A stretch of DNA of 64,000 nt, taken from Balanoglossus misakiensis (taxonomy: Eukaryota > Hemichordata). This document shows, in pieces, positions 26,627 to 37,700 of this stretch (positions are counted from its first letter, which is position 1; each line of letters starts with the position of its first letter). Under the pieces are notes generated by a model. It was given only the letters and a program-made list of their open reading frames with translations, was not told where the DNA came from and made no database searches. The translations under genes and the position numbers were made by a program. Location: assembly GCA_040954595.2 (NCBI GenBank), contig CM082580.2:10044001-10108000 (forward strand), written 5' to 3'.

Positions 26627-28843
26627 CCGACCACACGGGTAAAAAAAAGTTGTCCGCGAACAGAAATATTTGTACAGATCGAAGAAACTGGGGGCAAAGA
26701 TGATACTGGGACACAAGAGAGATAATATCACTTGAATAACCGACAAAATGCAATAATCAAAATTCGTAATTAAGCAAAAATAACAGTGGTTGTCAGCTGT
26801 TCCGACTAGTGCAAACCACAAGATGAAATGTCACGTGATTTACAGGGCAGAAAGAGTGGCATTAGTGTCGCACAATAGTATCAAAGCTCTAGTAAAACAA
26901 TATACTGCCGAAGACTAGTGTGTAAACTCTCCTAAGTAATCCATTATCATCACTTTTACATAGGCGTAGTTTATCGCTCCCGATTCAATGCAGCAACGAG
27001 CAGAATTTGCTATTGTATGGTTGACATTGGGGAAAAATCGGTAGTTTTGAGCACAAACTGAAATATTTGAAATAAATTTAGTTATTTCGTATTTCGCTTT
27101 GCAAATAATAATTTGCTTTAAACATAATGTTAACGACACGTATGACATGTATGTACCCGGACAACCCGTCACAATGTTGTCCTATTTTGTATTAGCGACA
27201 TCAGACGGAATAACTCAAAATGCCAATAAGATACCAAATGTTACAGACGAAGTTTCTGTCAAGCAAATTGTGATTAAGTTATGTAACGTCGTTTTTAATA
27301 TATTTAGTCCTTTTTGATACTTTAGGCAATCACACGTACTATTTTTGATTTTCCCAGTTTTGGATATACATGTAGGTTAGATTTTATAATGATGATTATA
27401 TTTTGTAATGAATGAAGTAAGACTACGCAACAAATGAAGTGTTGTAAGCTTGAATTGATGGCTTGATTTGCAGTTTGAAAATTGTTGTATATGATTTGTA
27501 TTTTTGTGTATTTTTTTCTGAAATGATTCACATCAGCGAAGATTTATTAATGTTAATAACCTAGGAGTGTTTCAGTAGAAGTATGATTGCCTTATATTCT
27601 TTTAAATACAAACATACAAGTCAGGAATGTTTCTTATTAAATACAAATGCATCTGGTGCTTTTTACACAACCGTGGTTAGAATTTTTTGAATGACATTTT
27701 CACGCACATAGTAGTAGTCCACCGACGGCAGTATTCTTCATTTAGTGTACAGGGGAACGATAAATCTGTGGGCAGTAGTTTCATTGGCGAAATCACATTT
27801 CATACACTGTAGTTAGGGGCGATCTGGTGAAGGTTTTTGAAGTTGCACTTTTTCCCATCTTCATCAACGTATTTGGACTTCAAACGCTCAGGTATATACG
27901 TGTCCAATGACAATCTCAAACGCCCCAGATTGCTCAAATATATATAAACCGCTCTCTTACCTCTCACACACCACAGCATGATGCTTGAATATGAGCCGTG
28001 GTAAGTAGGCACATTTGTAAATGAGTATTCAGTTCGCAAAATACTTGTGCGCGATCCACAACAGGAGTTCAGCACATCCGACGAATAGAGCGAGGAGGAA
28101 CAATTCCCCTGCTAACATCATGACTTTTGTTAATAATGCTTTCAGTACGAAGGAGACCAGCCATACACCCTAGACTCCAGGTTTATGACTATAACGAATA
28201 TAGAATTATAGTGCATCTGTGCGGGCATGTGGGTACCATATGGTCACCGTGACAGGTGCAGTGGTTTTATCTGGCAAAGTGGTCAAACTGGGTCGGTTCT
28301 CGGATTATGGAATCATTTTACTCTTTCAGCGGGAGGTTGCTCCTTACTTAGAAAGGCCGGTTAAAAAGCAAGCAATCTTATCACTTGCCAGTGGCAGTCA
28401 CGATGATATTTCCTCTGGACACGCCGTATACCCGGAGTACGGATCAGTTCACATTGATATACGTCGCCTGTGATGACTATAAATACCTTTACGTTTACAT
28501 GAAGTAAACATGATGGCGCGTCAACTAAATTTGACGCCATTATTCAATCGACATAGTTTCAAGGTTTGATCACCGAGAAAAAACAACATCCCACAGAAAA
28601 CATCTAAAATAGGAAGCACAAAAATATGAGATGCCAGATGGTCAACAGGTGTTCTGGAGAACCCACAGCGAAATATTTTATCGTGTTCACCCGCAGAGTG
28701 GTGTTTATTCATGATATTCTGTTGAATGCATGACGCATTGTAAATGGATTAAAATAAGTCACGATTGGAATAATGATGTCAGACACACATTCACTCCAAT
28801 CTCTATAAATGTTATGGGCGATGTGGTCTGCATGGAGCGCCTT
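26627..28843. other. Intergenic region between gene C and gene D (tail to tail)
   Basis: Holds the 3' UTRs of two converging genes. AATAAA near 27070 could end gene C, and TTTATT (minus-strand AATAAA) near 28705 could end gene D. The open frame at 28219-28473 shows no domain and was not accepted. Confidence 0.5.
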
Positions 28844-30025
28844 CTAGTAGACTTCACAGTTTGCCGAGCTGTACTGCGTACAGACGCTGTCGCTGGTCGT
28901 TTCGGTGTAACCTTTGGCCTTGGTAAGTTCAGCACCTGCAAAGATAAATAGTTTCAAAGAAAATCAAATTCCGGCTGTGGATTCAATTTCTCAAAATTCG
29001 CCCAAAATCTAACATCACCACCAAAACCAGCGTCGATTGGGTCCAAGGAAGTGAGCACACAATTTTACCGATTTAAAGGCCCATGTTTGTTCCCGTGGGC
29101 ATTTCTAGTAGCTTACCTTCGATTAAATTGTACATATTGCAATAGTTGGTCCCATAGTCCAAAACAGCATACCATACGTTAGACGAAGAGTAGCCCTGTA
29201 GAGTGGAGGAAAATATTGGTTTTATAAAGAAGTTTGGAAGAACGGACGGAAAGAGCCAGAACACGACTTAGAGGATTCAACAAAAGACCGAGCATCTCCA
29301 TCAGACATAAACCAGATTGGTAAACATGCATCAGTTCACCACCGTATATGTAAATGATCATACCTGTGATTTGCATGTCTCGCCGGAATCAGTGAAGTTG
29401 AATGTAAATGTGTCCACGTATTTCTTCACAGGTGTTGTGTGTGTTCCTCTGATAAAAGTGGTGTTGGAGTAGATCAGCTGCAAAATTACCAACAAATAAA
29501 TCAACATGCGTCTTTGTTCACGGCTGTAAAGGTCTATGTTAGACTGCAGTCACAAAAAAAAAAGCTGTCGGTAAAACCAGGGAAAAGTTTGATAGTTCTC
29601 AATGATTCCGGACTACATACCGCATAAAGGCATTTTTCACCGCCACCTTCACAGTTTTCTGGACCCTTCCACTTTTCCATCTGGGTGAGGATCAGTGCGC
29701 TGACTTGTTTGCACGGTAAACCAAATGTCCTGTAGTCACACGAGTGTACCGTTATGTGAAAGAAAATGAAAGGAAGCATGATTAGATGTCGCTGACCACT
29801 GTAAAGTACATGAAGTACCATCGTATGGCATCGTCTAGCGTAGTGTTCTGACATGTCTGCAACCTACCATTCCAGGCTGCATGATGCATGGAGAGGGTAT
29901 GGGCTTTCTGTTGCCGGATTTGGCGATGCAGATTCAAGATCGCTTTGCAGGATCCCCGCGGGCACCCCACACCCGAGTTTGATATAACAGAACACAAAGA
30001 TGACCATCAGCTTTTTCGCCATCAT
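28844..30025 (-). CDS. Gene D: secreted Cys-rich protein, paralog of gene E
   Basis: Five exons on the minus strand: 29868-30025, 29621-29729, 29364-29477, 29117-29195 and 28844-28935 (lengths 158,109,114,79,92), giving 183 aa. The start MMAKKLMVIFVFCYIKLGCG is a signal peptide, followed by a low-complexity linker and SPYPLHASC. The mature part has eight Cys shared with gene E. Conserved blocks are WKGPENCEGGGEKCLY, THTTPVKKY, WYAVLDYGTNYCN and CTQYSSANCEVY at the C terminus. There is no membrane helix or retention signal, so export is likely. I have the impression that similar unnamed proteins occur in other aquatic animals, but I cannot place the fold or function. All introns are GT-AG with matching phases. 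Confidence 0.87.
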
Positions 30026-30170
30026 GATGTTTTGTCAGCGCATTGGATGATGACGCTGGTGGATAAATGATGCTTTGCAACTGTCCTACCACATTTGTAC
30101 CCTATGAATTAATTGGGCGAGCGGATGGTCGTCCAGACGACAGGTGGCAAATGACAGAATGAACACAACC

Positions 30171-30185
30171 GGGGGGGGGGGGGGG
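30171..30185 (+). repeat. Poly-G run (15)
   Basis: Fifteen consecutive G just upstream of gene D. Confidence 0.8.
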
Positions 30186-30693
30186 TATTCCCACTATATA
30201 TTTTCAAACGGGGGTGTGCGGCCTAAGTTGAAAACATCAACCAATGTGAACTAAACAAACTGACCCATTGTTAGCGATTTCTAGTCAAAATCGGGGATAT
30301 CTTCTGGCCATTTGCTGTTGTTCTGTTGCATGTGAAGGTTTTTCATAAGCACATGGCTGTATCTAATGTTATCGACCAATGGTCAGTTTTTTTCGGATGA
30401 ATGAACGATACTAGGTACATACCCGTAAACACTTTAGTGGGAGTGTCCCGGGGGTGTGCAACCTAACACTAAGACCATGACTCAGTTCCGTATACGAGGC
30501 TTTCACAGTTCGTGGTGATTAATACAGCCCCCCCCCTTCTCCCTCCCAATACACGGGTTGACCATGGTTCGAACACGCTAGCATGCATGCTGATGCTGCA
30601 TCTTCGGAACCTGCATGAAGAGATCAAAGTACGTTGACCTTGCAACAGGCCTATGAGCTCTGCGTGCTGAAATGCCACTAAACTACAACTTAC

Positions 30694-30794
30694 CATTTGA
30701 CTTCGCATGATGCATGTAGCGGGTTGGGAATTCCATATACCACCACGGCACAGCCGAACAGAACCCCGAACACGACAGCCAATTTCACGAACAT
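30694..30794 (-). CDS. Orphan or alternative first exon of the D/E family
   Basis: On the minus strand this encodes MFVKLAVVFGVLFGCAVVVY followed by GIPNPLHASCEVK and half a Trp codon, then the donor GTAAGT. The PxPxHAxC ending and the phase-2 donor inside a Trp codon match the first exons of gene D (29868-30025) and gene E (33354-33451). No second exon of its own is visible between 30026 and 30693. It could splice into exon 2 of gene D at 29729 as an alternative, signal-peptide-bearing first exon, or be the remnant of a third family member. The frame stays open upstream to about 30917, so a longer N terminus is possible but less likely. Confidence 0.65.
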
Positions 30795-31984
30795 TGTTTT
30801 TTTTAGGACGGAGGTTGCTTCCGGGGGTTGTTGCAGGCTCGATTTCGGGTAAAGTTTCGTAATGAAGACGGGTGCTGTCACATGCCTGCCATGTGACTTT
30901 TCTGCAGGCTGTTCCATTTTCAATCTACACTCGCTGAGATCGTCCGTATGATACGATCGATCGCAGGGCGGACATACAAGTCAAGACCTACAACATTAAA
31001 ATATACCACATCTCAAAATGATTTTTTTTATTATTTCTTTAAAGGCAACTTTATTAATTCCATGCTATGACAAGCAGTAACCACAGTATGTACGTTTAGG
31101 ATGGGACCATATTGCGCCCTCCAGCATAATCAACCACCTGTTGATTTGAACGCATTGTCTCAGGGACAGTTTCACTGTAGAACATGGAAGTTCGCCCAAT
31201 CTGAATAAAGTCGGATATATACTAGTAGTTGGTTCTATCTTTACATTTGCTTGCTCTTTCACAGACAGTCTCATTCTTGTTTGATTCCTGTGGGAACTTC
31301 GGGCCTGATGCAGACTGGAACTTATACTCAAGCACAGCGCCAGCCAGTGGTAGAAACGGGGAAGGGGTCTGATTCCCTCGCATGTCCATTCAGCATTTTG
31401 GCCATGAGAAGAATGTGAGCGATATAATGACAAATTCACACAGCACTCTCTCATTTATACAATTTCATGTGGACTTTTAATGGTATGGAATTATCAATTA
31501 TCAGGTGGGGTCACAGCAGGTCACTCTAGTGTTACAAACTCAGATTTCACGACAGTAAGTAATCTCAGGAATGTACAATGAATCACGATGAACAAAACAG
31601 TGATCTGGCAACACATCTACATCCTTACACCGTGATGTTTCACAGAGCTTGGTAGCTGTTAGTTGTTTGCGTTCAGAGGGATTCGATTGTTCCTCTGATT
31701 CGATGTCACCACATTTGCATCAGCAACTCCAGGCATTTTACAAAAGTCAGTGACGATGCACTCTAACATGGAGTGGTCTCCTTGGTGACTGACATTCAAC
31801 ATCCGGGTGTGGCAGAGATGTGAATGCCAAGAACTCTTGTCTTTCCACTGACAAGAGGAGTTTCTTTTCTACTTATACAATAAGTGTAATTTGTAGGACA
31901 CTACAATGAGCAAACGCTATCGACTGCCATTCAAATATCCCCTGGAGACTTGGGAACATTGCAGAATTCATAGTTCAAAGTTCA
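30795..31984. other. Intergenic region downstream of gene E
   Basis: Probable 3' UTR of gene E plus spacer. TTTATT near 31049 (AATAAA on the minus strand) could be a poly(A) signal, about 930 bp from the stop codon. The open frame at 31065-31454 lacks family motifs and was rejected. Confidence 0.45.
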
Positions 31985-33451
31985 TCAGTAAACATCGCAG
32001 TTGGCTGATGTATACTGTGTGCATATTTTGTTCCTAGTGTCTTCTGTATATCCCGGTAGTTTGTCAAGACCAGCTCCTGAAAAAAACACAGAAATGCATA
32101 AATGCTTTGAGATGACTACAATGACAGCATAACATTTAACTACACTGCGCTCACTCTTTGGGATAACAAACAATGTTAGATTATTTTTCAAGTTATAGAA
32201 CATGCAAATAAAACTGGCCTGATGAAAGGAAATTTCTATAATTCTACACAATAACTCAAACTTTCTTAAAATAATATGCTTACCAGTTATTATGTTGTGT
32301 AGATTACAGTAATTTGTTCCATAGTCCAACAACGCATACCAAATCCTGGACCTAGAAAACCCCTGTAGGAAGATGTATAGAAAACAGTTGATCAATCTTA
32401 TACATAAAAGTACACTGAGATAAAAGCTTAGCAGACAAGTTCAGCTGCATAAATTGTTGCCTTCCTCATGGTCCCATCCCAACAATTAATAAATCAGCGT
32501 TTCAATTGTTATTCTTGCGCTATATCATTTGTGGAACGTTGATTAGATTTGTATGGATAAAAGACAATAGGTGAACATCCATTCTTGAAAGATACACTGA
32601 CCTTTACGTAACAGCTTGATTCATCGAGACATAGTTCAAAGGTCATGTCATCAATATACTTTTTCACTGGTGTTGTGTGTGTTGCTTCAATATAAGTATC
32701 ATTTTCATAAATAAGCTGAAAATGTCCAGGAGAAAAAACAGAGTTAGCTACCATCAGGTCGCAGTAAAACATACCAGTATATGCTAAATTAACAGTGATG
32801 ATCATGGCAATATGACTTTCATGAGTTTAAAGAAGCTAAGCAAAAGGTTGTTGAACTTTATGTGACTTCTGAACATGTAATTTATACCATCGTAAGAAAA
32901 AGCTGGGTGTTGGTTCAGGAAAACTGAATGTGTTTTTATCAAAAGACTGGTACTAGTGGGCTATTGTGGTAGAAATTTTTGTTGCACTTCCCCCCCCCCC
33001 TTTTTTTTTACACCTACCTCGTACAAACATTTTTGTCCTCCACCTTGGCAGTTGTCAGGACCTTTCCATTCCTTGATCTGGTCAACTATTTTCGATTTAA
33101 TACGAGTGCAGTTCTCTTGAAATGACCTTTTTGACAAAACACAAAAGTGAACAGAAAGTTAATATCAGGCATTATCCAAGGAAAGTTAATATATAGAAGG
33201 AATATACTACCTTAGAATAATGTTGGTAACCCATGTTTTCCTTTCGTGACGTTAAAATTAAAGAACACTTCCACAAATTATGAATCGCATCCCCGCCTCT
33301 GAATGGAGCTGTCCCACGTTGTAGTTGTCAACCACGATCAAAGCTGAACTCACCAATTTATTTGACACTGGGCATGCCATGGATATGGCCACAACGAGTA
33401 TCCAGTTCGAATCAACGCAACAAAACAGAAGAGGATAAATCCAGTCTTCAT
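31985..33451 (-). CDS. Gene E: secreted Cys-rich protein, paralog of gene D
   Basis: Five exons on the minus strand: 33354-33451, 33018-33126, 32602-32715, 32284-32362 and 31985-32076 (lengths 98,109,114,79,92), giving 163 aa. MKTGFILFCFVALIRTGYSL is the signal peptide, and the mature chain begins near WPYPWHAQC. It has nine Cys, eight shared with gene D. Blocks in order are WKGPDNCQGGGQKCLYE, THTTPVKKYIDD, WYALLDYGTNYCNLHN and CTQYTSANCDVY. Exons 2-5 have exactly the lengths of those in D, so the pair arose by tandem duplication. Secretion is a sound inference; the function is not known to me. It lies head to head with CFAP69, with 972 bp between the start codons. Confidence 0.88.
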
Positions 33452-34423
33452 GTTTAGACAATCACTCCCGATTCATTTCTCGTGCAATCGCATCTGCTGG
33501 TCGCACATTACCGGCGCATCATCGCAAATCAACTCGCCCGCTTAGCCTCTACATCGTATGATGATTTGACCTGTCCTCAGGTTGGCCTTTCTGGCTGTTG
33601 AATTGGTTGGTAGGCACCCCGGCGAGGACTCTATGACATCCTACGTCAGTTTAGCATGTCATTGAAATTTCAATTTCAATGGACCTCGTAAAAATTGCAT
33701 TTTTTAAAATTATTGATAAAATTAAAAGTAGGCTTACGTTTCCCCTTAAAATTTGATTGATTGTTGAGACTTCAAACACTGGCAAAAGTGGGTACCAGTT
33801 TCAGTAACAGCCAATCACCTGATCGATGCTCGCGACAAAATATTGACCTTTAACCCAGTTCGGGTGTCGAAAACCATCTGGTTATTTCCCCCAAGTTTCT
33901 GTTTGTGAACATAGTAAATTAACGAATTTTATTTTATTTCATACGTGTACAAATAAAAAGACAAACAAATGTTAACATTTACTTCGTTTTAGAGAAAAAT
34001 TGTCGCGGTATGAATAATTAATATTGAGGGCGCTCTGGTACTTAGCAACCATTCCAATATGGCGACTGTTTAGAAGAATACTATCATCAAAAAGTGAAGG
34101 ATACCCAAAGATTTGACGGAGTTTGGTACTCTTCAAACATCATTTTTACATTCTTGAAGGGGTAAAGTGTGTATCTTTGAACCCTTAACTGTGAGCGAGT
34201 TCTGACATTTGAAGTACCAATATTTTGGAGTGTTTGTTACATTGTTTACATGCACTGGTTGGGCGACCGACTGGCACTGAACAACAAGCCCAGCCTGGTT
34301 GCCGATCGTCGCAAGTTTACCATATTTAAACACATTGGGAGTTTGGGATGTGCCTTTGAGCAACAGTACCGAACCAAGCAGTATACTTCAAACACTGACA
34401 TTTGAAGAAGTGCTAATTGCAAG
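33452..34423. other. Head-to-head intergenic region gene E/CFAP69
   Basis: Divergent promoters. It contains a perfect inverted repeat at 33660-33681 (arms CATTGAAATT, spacer TC). The CFAP69-proximal motifs near 34038-34066 are listed separately. No coding exon. Confidence 0.55.
34038..34066 (+). promoter_or_regulatory. Candidate CFAP69 core promoter motifs (RFX half-site, YY1-like)
   Basis: AGCAACC at 34044-34050 matches the right half of an RFX X-box (RGYAAC), but the left half is poor. CAATATGGCGAC at 34055-34066 matches the YY1-type ATGGCG element common just downstream of TATA-less starts. The position, about 360-390 bp before the CFAP69 ATG, fits a promoter of a ciliary gene. Use is inferred. 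Confidence 0.35.
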
Positions 34424-34678
34424 ATGGCTACCCAGCTGCAGACGAAGCCCACGATCCCGTTGGTTGGGCATATCATCACCGACGAGGAAATGGGTATCCA
34501 GCAGGTAAATTTGTGTATAAATTTGTCATTAAGAAAAGACATGTCTTGATTTTTCTCTCTCTGTGAAATGTTGATACATTTGTACATACAGGCGGCCTTT
34601 CCTCTTACACTTTTACAATAAATATTTGATGTCACTGGGTGATAGGTTGATGATGGGTGGTGATGGTGGTGGTGGTCG

Positions 34679-34724
<46 letters not shown>

Positions 34725-37700
34725 CCATTTTTGTATTGTTTGCAGGGCACAAAGCTACAGGTTGTAAACCTTGGAAGAACAGTCAAACTTCTCACAGATC
34801 CTCATTCTGTAAGTACCATTCATGTCTTTAATGAGTATTTTTTCTGGGTAGAGTGTGGTGATCAGGCAGTGTAATGTATGCAAGTCATTTCTGGGTTATT
34901 CGGCCTGAAATCAAGCTGTACTACTACAAGAGTTGCAGAAAGTGAACAATCTTTATTTTTCATGCAATAATGTGTCTCTGTTCTTTCTATACTTTTTCTT
35001 TCAACAGTCAAGCATGTATGAGAGACATCTCCACTCCATGTGGAAACTTATCAGACACTACAAAAACGGATTTGTATCCTTTACAAATATGACACACAAT
35101 TTATTAAGCAACTGCTGAGGTTCTATTATTTTCCCAAAATTAAAGAGCATTACTGTTAATCAATTCCGGACTTATTTAATTGTGTGATGACACTTCACTT
35201 ACTGTATTATAACTTACTCATTTTTGAAAGAGAAGACCTCTAATGAACCAATACATGTAACACTGCAGTGCAGACATTGTGGTTTCCTTAACACAGTTCA
35301 CCAGCTTATGAAAGATTTAGTTCAGGTCTTCAAGATATTAAACGTGTGTGCAGACCGAGTAGATGAACATTCGGAGTACGTGGCACCTATGTGTGAAATC
35401 TTGAAGATTTGCAGGTGGGTGCTCTCAGTGCAGTTCAATAATGGGGACAGCTGCCAAGCCTATCGCATGCATTGGTTAGACCACTTCGCATGTCAAAGCT
35501 GTCAGGTTGCCACCTTGTAATATTCATTCATTAATAAAGTTTAGGAAATGACATCCTTCTTCATTGTATTAAATTTCTTTCATTTTTTTTTCACGCAGTT
35601 TACCATTTTTGAAAGAGAAATCGTCTGATGAAACAGCGTATGCGCAGATTGCTGTGGAATCCATTTCTCAATTAGGTAAGCACTGAAGTCGCCACATGTT
35701 TGAGCTTATCCATGTATTTGAGTGTGTGTGTCCCCATTACATGACATCTTTAATATATTGTATGTAAAACATGGCAGTAGACAGTATCATATAACCAATC
35801 ATGTGTTCTTCCACTAGGTTACTTAATGAGGGTTCCCAGCAGCGAAGTCAGGTCCCAGATCTGCAAGTCACTCATCAGTTTCTACGCCGAGAAGGCATCG
35901 GAAAAATCCATCGTTGGACATAAACAGGCAACAGATGAATACAACAGAACTGTTATTGAAAACAGTGACATTGCAGAAACGTTAGTCAAGGTAACATACA
36001 TGTACAGTAACGACTGCATCAAAATCCTTGACTTCAGTACAGTACCCTTTTGTAGATAAACAATTTACGAGTCGCTCTAAAATGGCATAAACGATTTTCC
36101 CTGTGCAGGCACTGGCATTGTTGGAGCATGACGCAGGCATCAAGCTAGAAGTCATGGACGTGCTTCAGAGACTGTCGTCAGCCTCGAAAATCAACTGTGA
36201 GAAGATGTTGCAGGCAGAGGCTGCCAGCAAGATCTGTTGTCGGATGCTGGACCCCGACCCGAGTGGAAGGTAGGATTCATACAGTCGTTCATGGTGTGAT
36301 CTTTCATATATCTCACTCACAGTGTAAACCCCCTGAGAACGCGTAGTGAAAACCACGTCTAGCCTTTTCCCGTTGACTCCCAGCCACATCTCACCAGACA
36401 GATGGACATTCCTTATTCTTCCCAGGTTGCTTTTCCGCTCGGTGGAAATCCTGTGGAATCTTCTGGAAAAAGGAGACCAGAAGGAAGCAGCCAAACAGTT
36501 GAACAGCACAGACTGTATAAGGTAAGTCATAGCAAAGGGTATAGAATAATGTATAGAGACAGAGACTTGTTGTGTACATTTGTGTGTGTGAGAATTACTA
36601 TTGTACCCCTGACAAATCACCCATGATGATTTCACATCTGTTTTCAGTTCACTGAGGGATGCCTTTTCTAACCTTATCATGCAAGGTTTCAGTCACTACA
36701 ACAGACAGCTGAGGTGAGTGAAACAAAGACCCTGGTACAATGACTAGGAAACCCCATAACATTTACTGTGGTACTGCCCTGAACAAAAACACTGGGAGCT
36801 GAAAAGTGGCAGATACATGTTGAAAGGTGTTTGATATTGCATTGACTTTTTGATGGGGAAAATAATGCAACTTTGATCTTCTTCCCGTACAGAAACGATC
36901 TGTTGGTCATTGCAACCATGGTGGCTGAAGAATGTCCAGAAGCACCATTTATTGTAAGTGTTTTGTCATCTGTGAATTGCCCAACCCATTTCTGTGTGAA
37001 CATCTTCTGTGGTGATTTTTCTGTCAGCAAGTCATCCACTTTTTTGACTGATTGCATTGAAAATTTCTGCGTCCTTCTATCTTATCTCCACATCCGAACT
37101 TGCCACATTTTGACCACTTGCATCTGCCTGCCACTTGCACCTTTCACATGCCATGTGTATTTTTGCATGGCCCCATATCTGATGGTGCATTTCAGCGTGG
37201 CCCGTCACTTTTTGCCAACCTGCACGTTGCATCTGATTGTCAAATTGTGCAAACCATATTTGGCATTTCTTCACACTGCCTTCTGTACAATCCCGACACT
37301 TGAGCCGGACACTTTGCAGTTTTTTCCCCCTTGCACCAGCGCTTGCATGCGTGCGTTACTTTCCCCATCTATCAGCAAACAATTTTAATGCAATATTTTT
37401 TTCTAATTCCTCAAATTCACTTAACATCAGGGTCGATATATCGTTTTCTTGGTAAGACAGCAGTGGCACACAATGTAGTGTTCACAGAATTTTTTGAAGT
37501 GGGAAGTGTATCACCTCTGTTCAGTGTTTGTACATGTATTCAGTTGTTAGAGTGATGAAAAAGTGTTCTTTTGTGAATGTAGGAATATATATAGATCAAG
37601 TTATATTAGATACGTGTCTGCACCCACCACCAGCACAGAGATTTGTACACTTTGAAATTTTTGGCGACACATCACAGAGAAGAGTTTTTGCTTTCCTACC

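Noticed and set aside
25713-26753. 346-codon minus-strand frame opposite gene C
   Set aside because: Antisense shadow of the acidic tail; its Leu/Pro/Arg-rich sequence is what the complement of GAG/GAA/CAG codons gives.
30550-30600. tRNA-like GGTTCGAAC box
   Set aside because: No acceptor-stem pairing or A box at the right distance on either strand.
31065-31454. 129-codon minus-strand frame downstream of gene E
   Set aside because: Tested as a third D/E family member; lacks all family blocks and splice phases.
34246-34752. Minus-strand frame with a poly-His run
   Set aside because: Produced by reading the GAT microsatellite and CFAP69 exon 1 in antisense.
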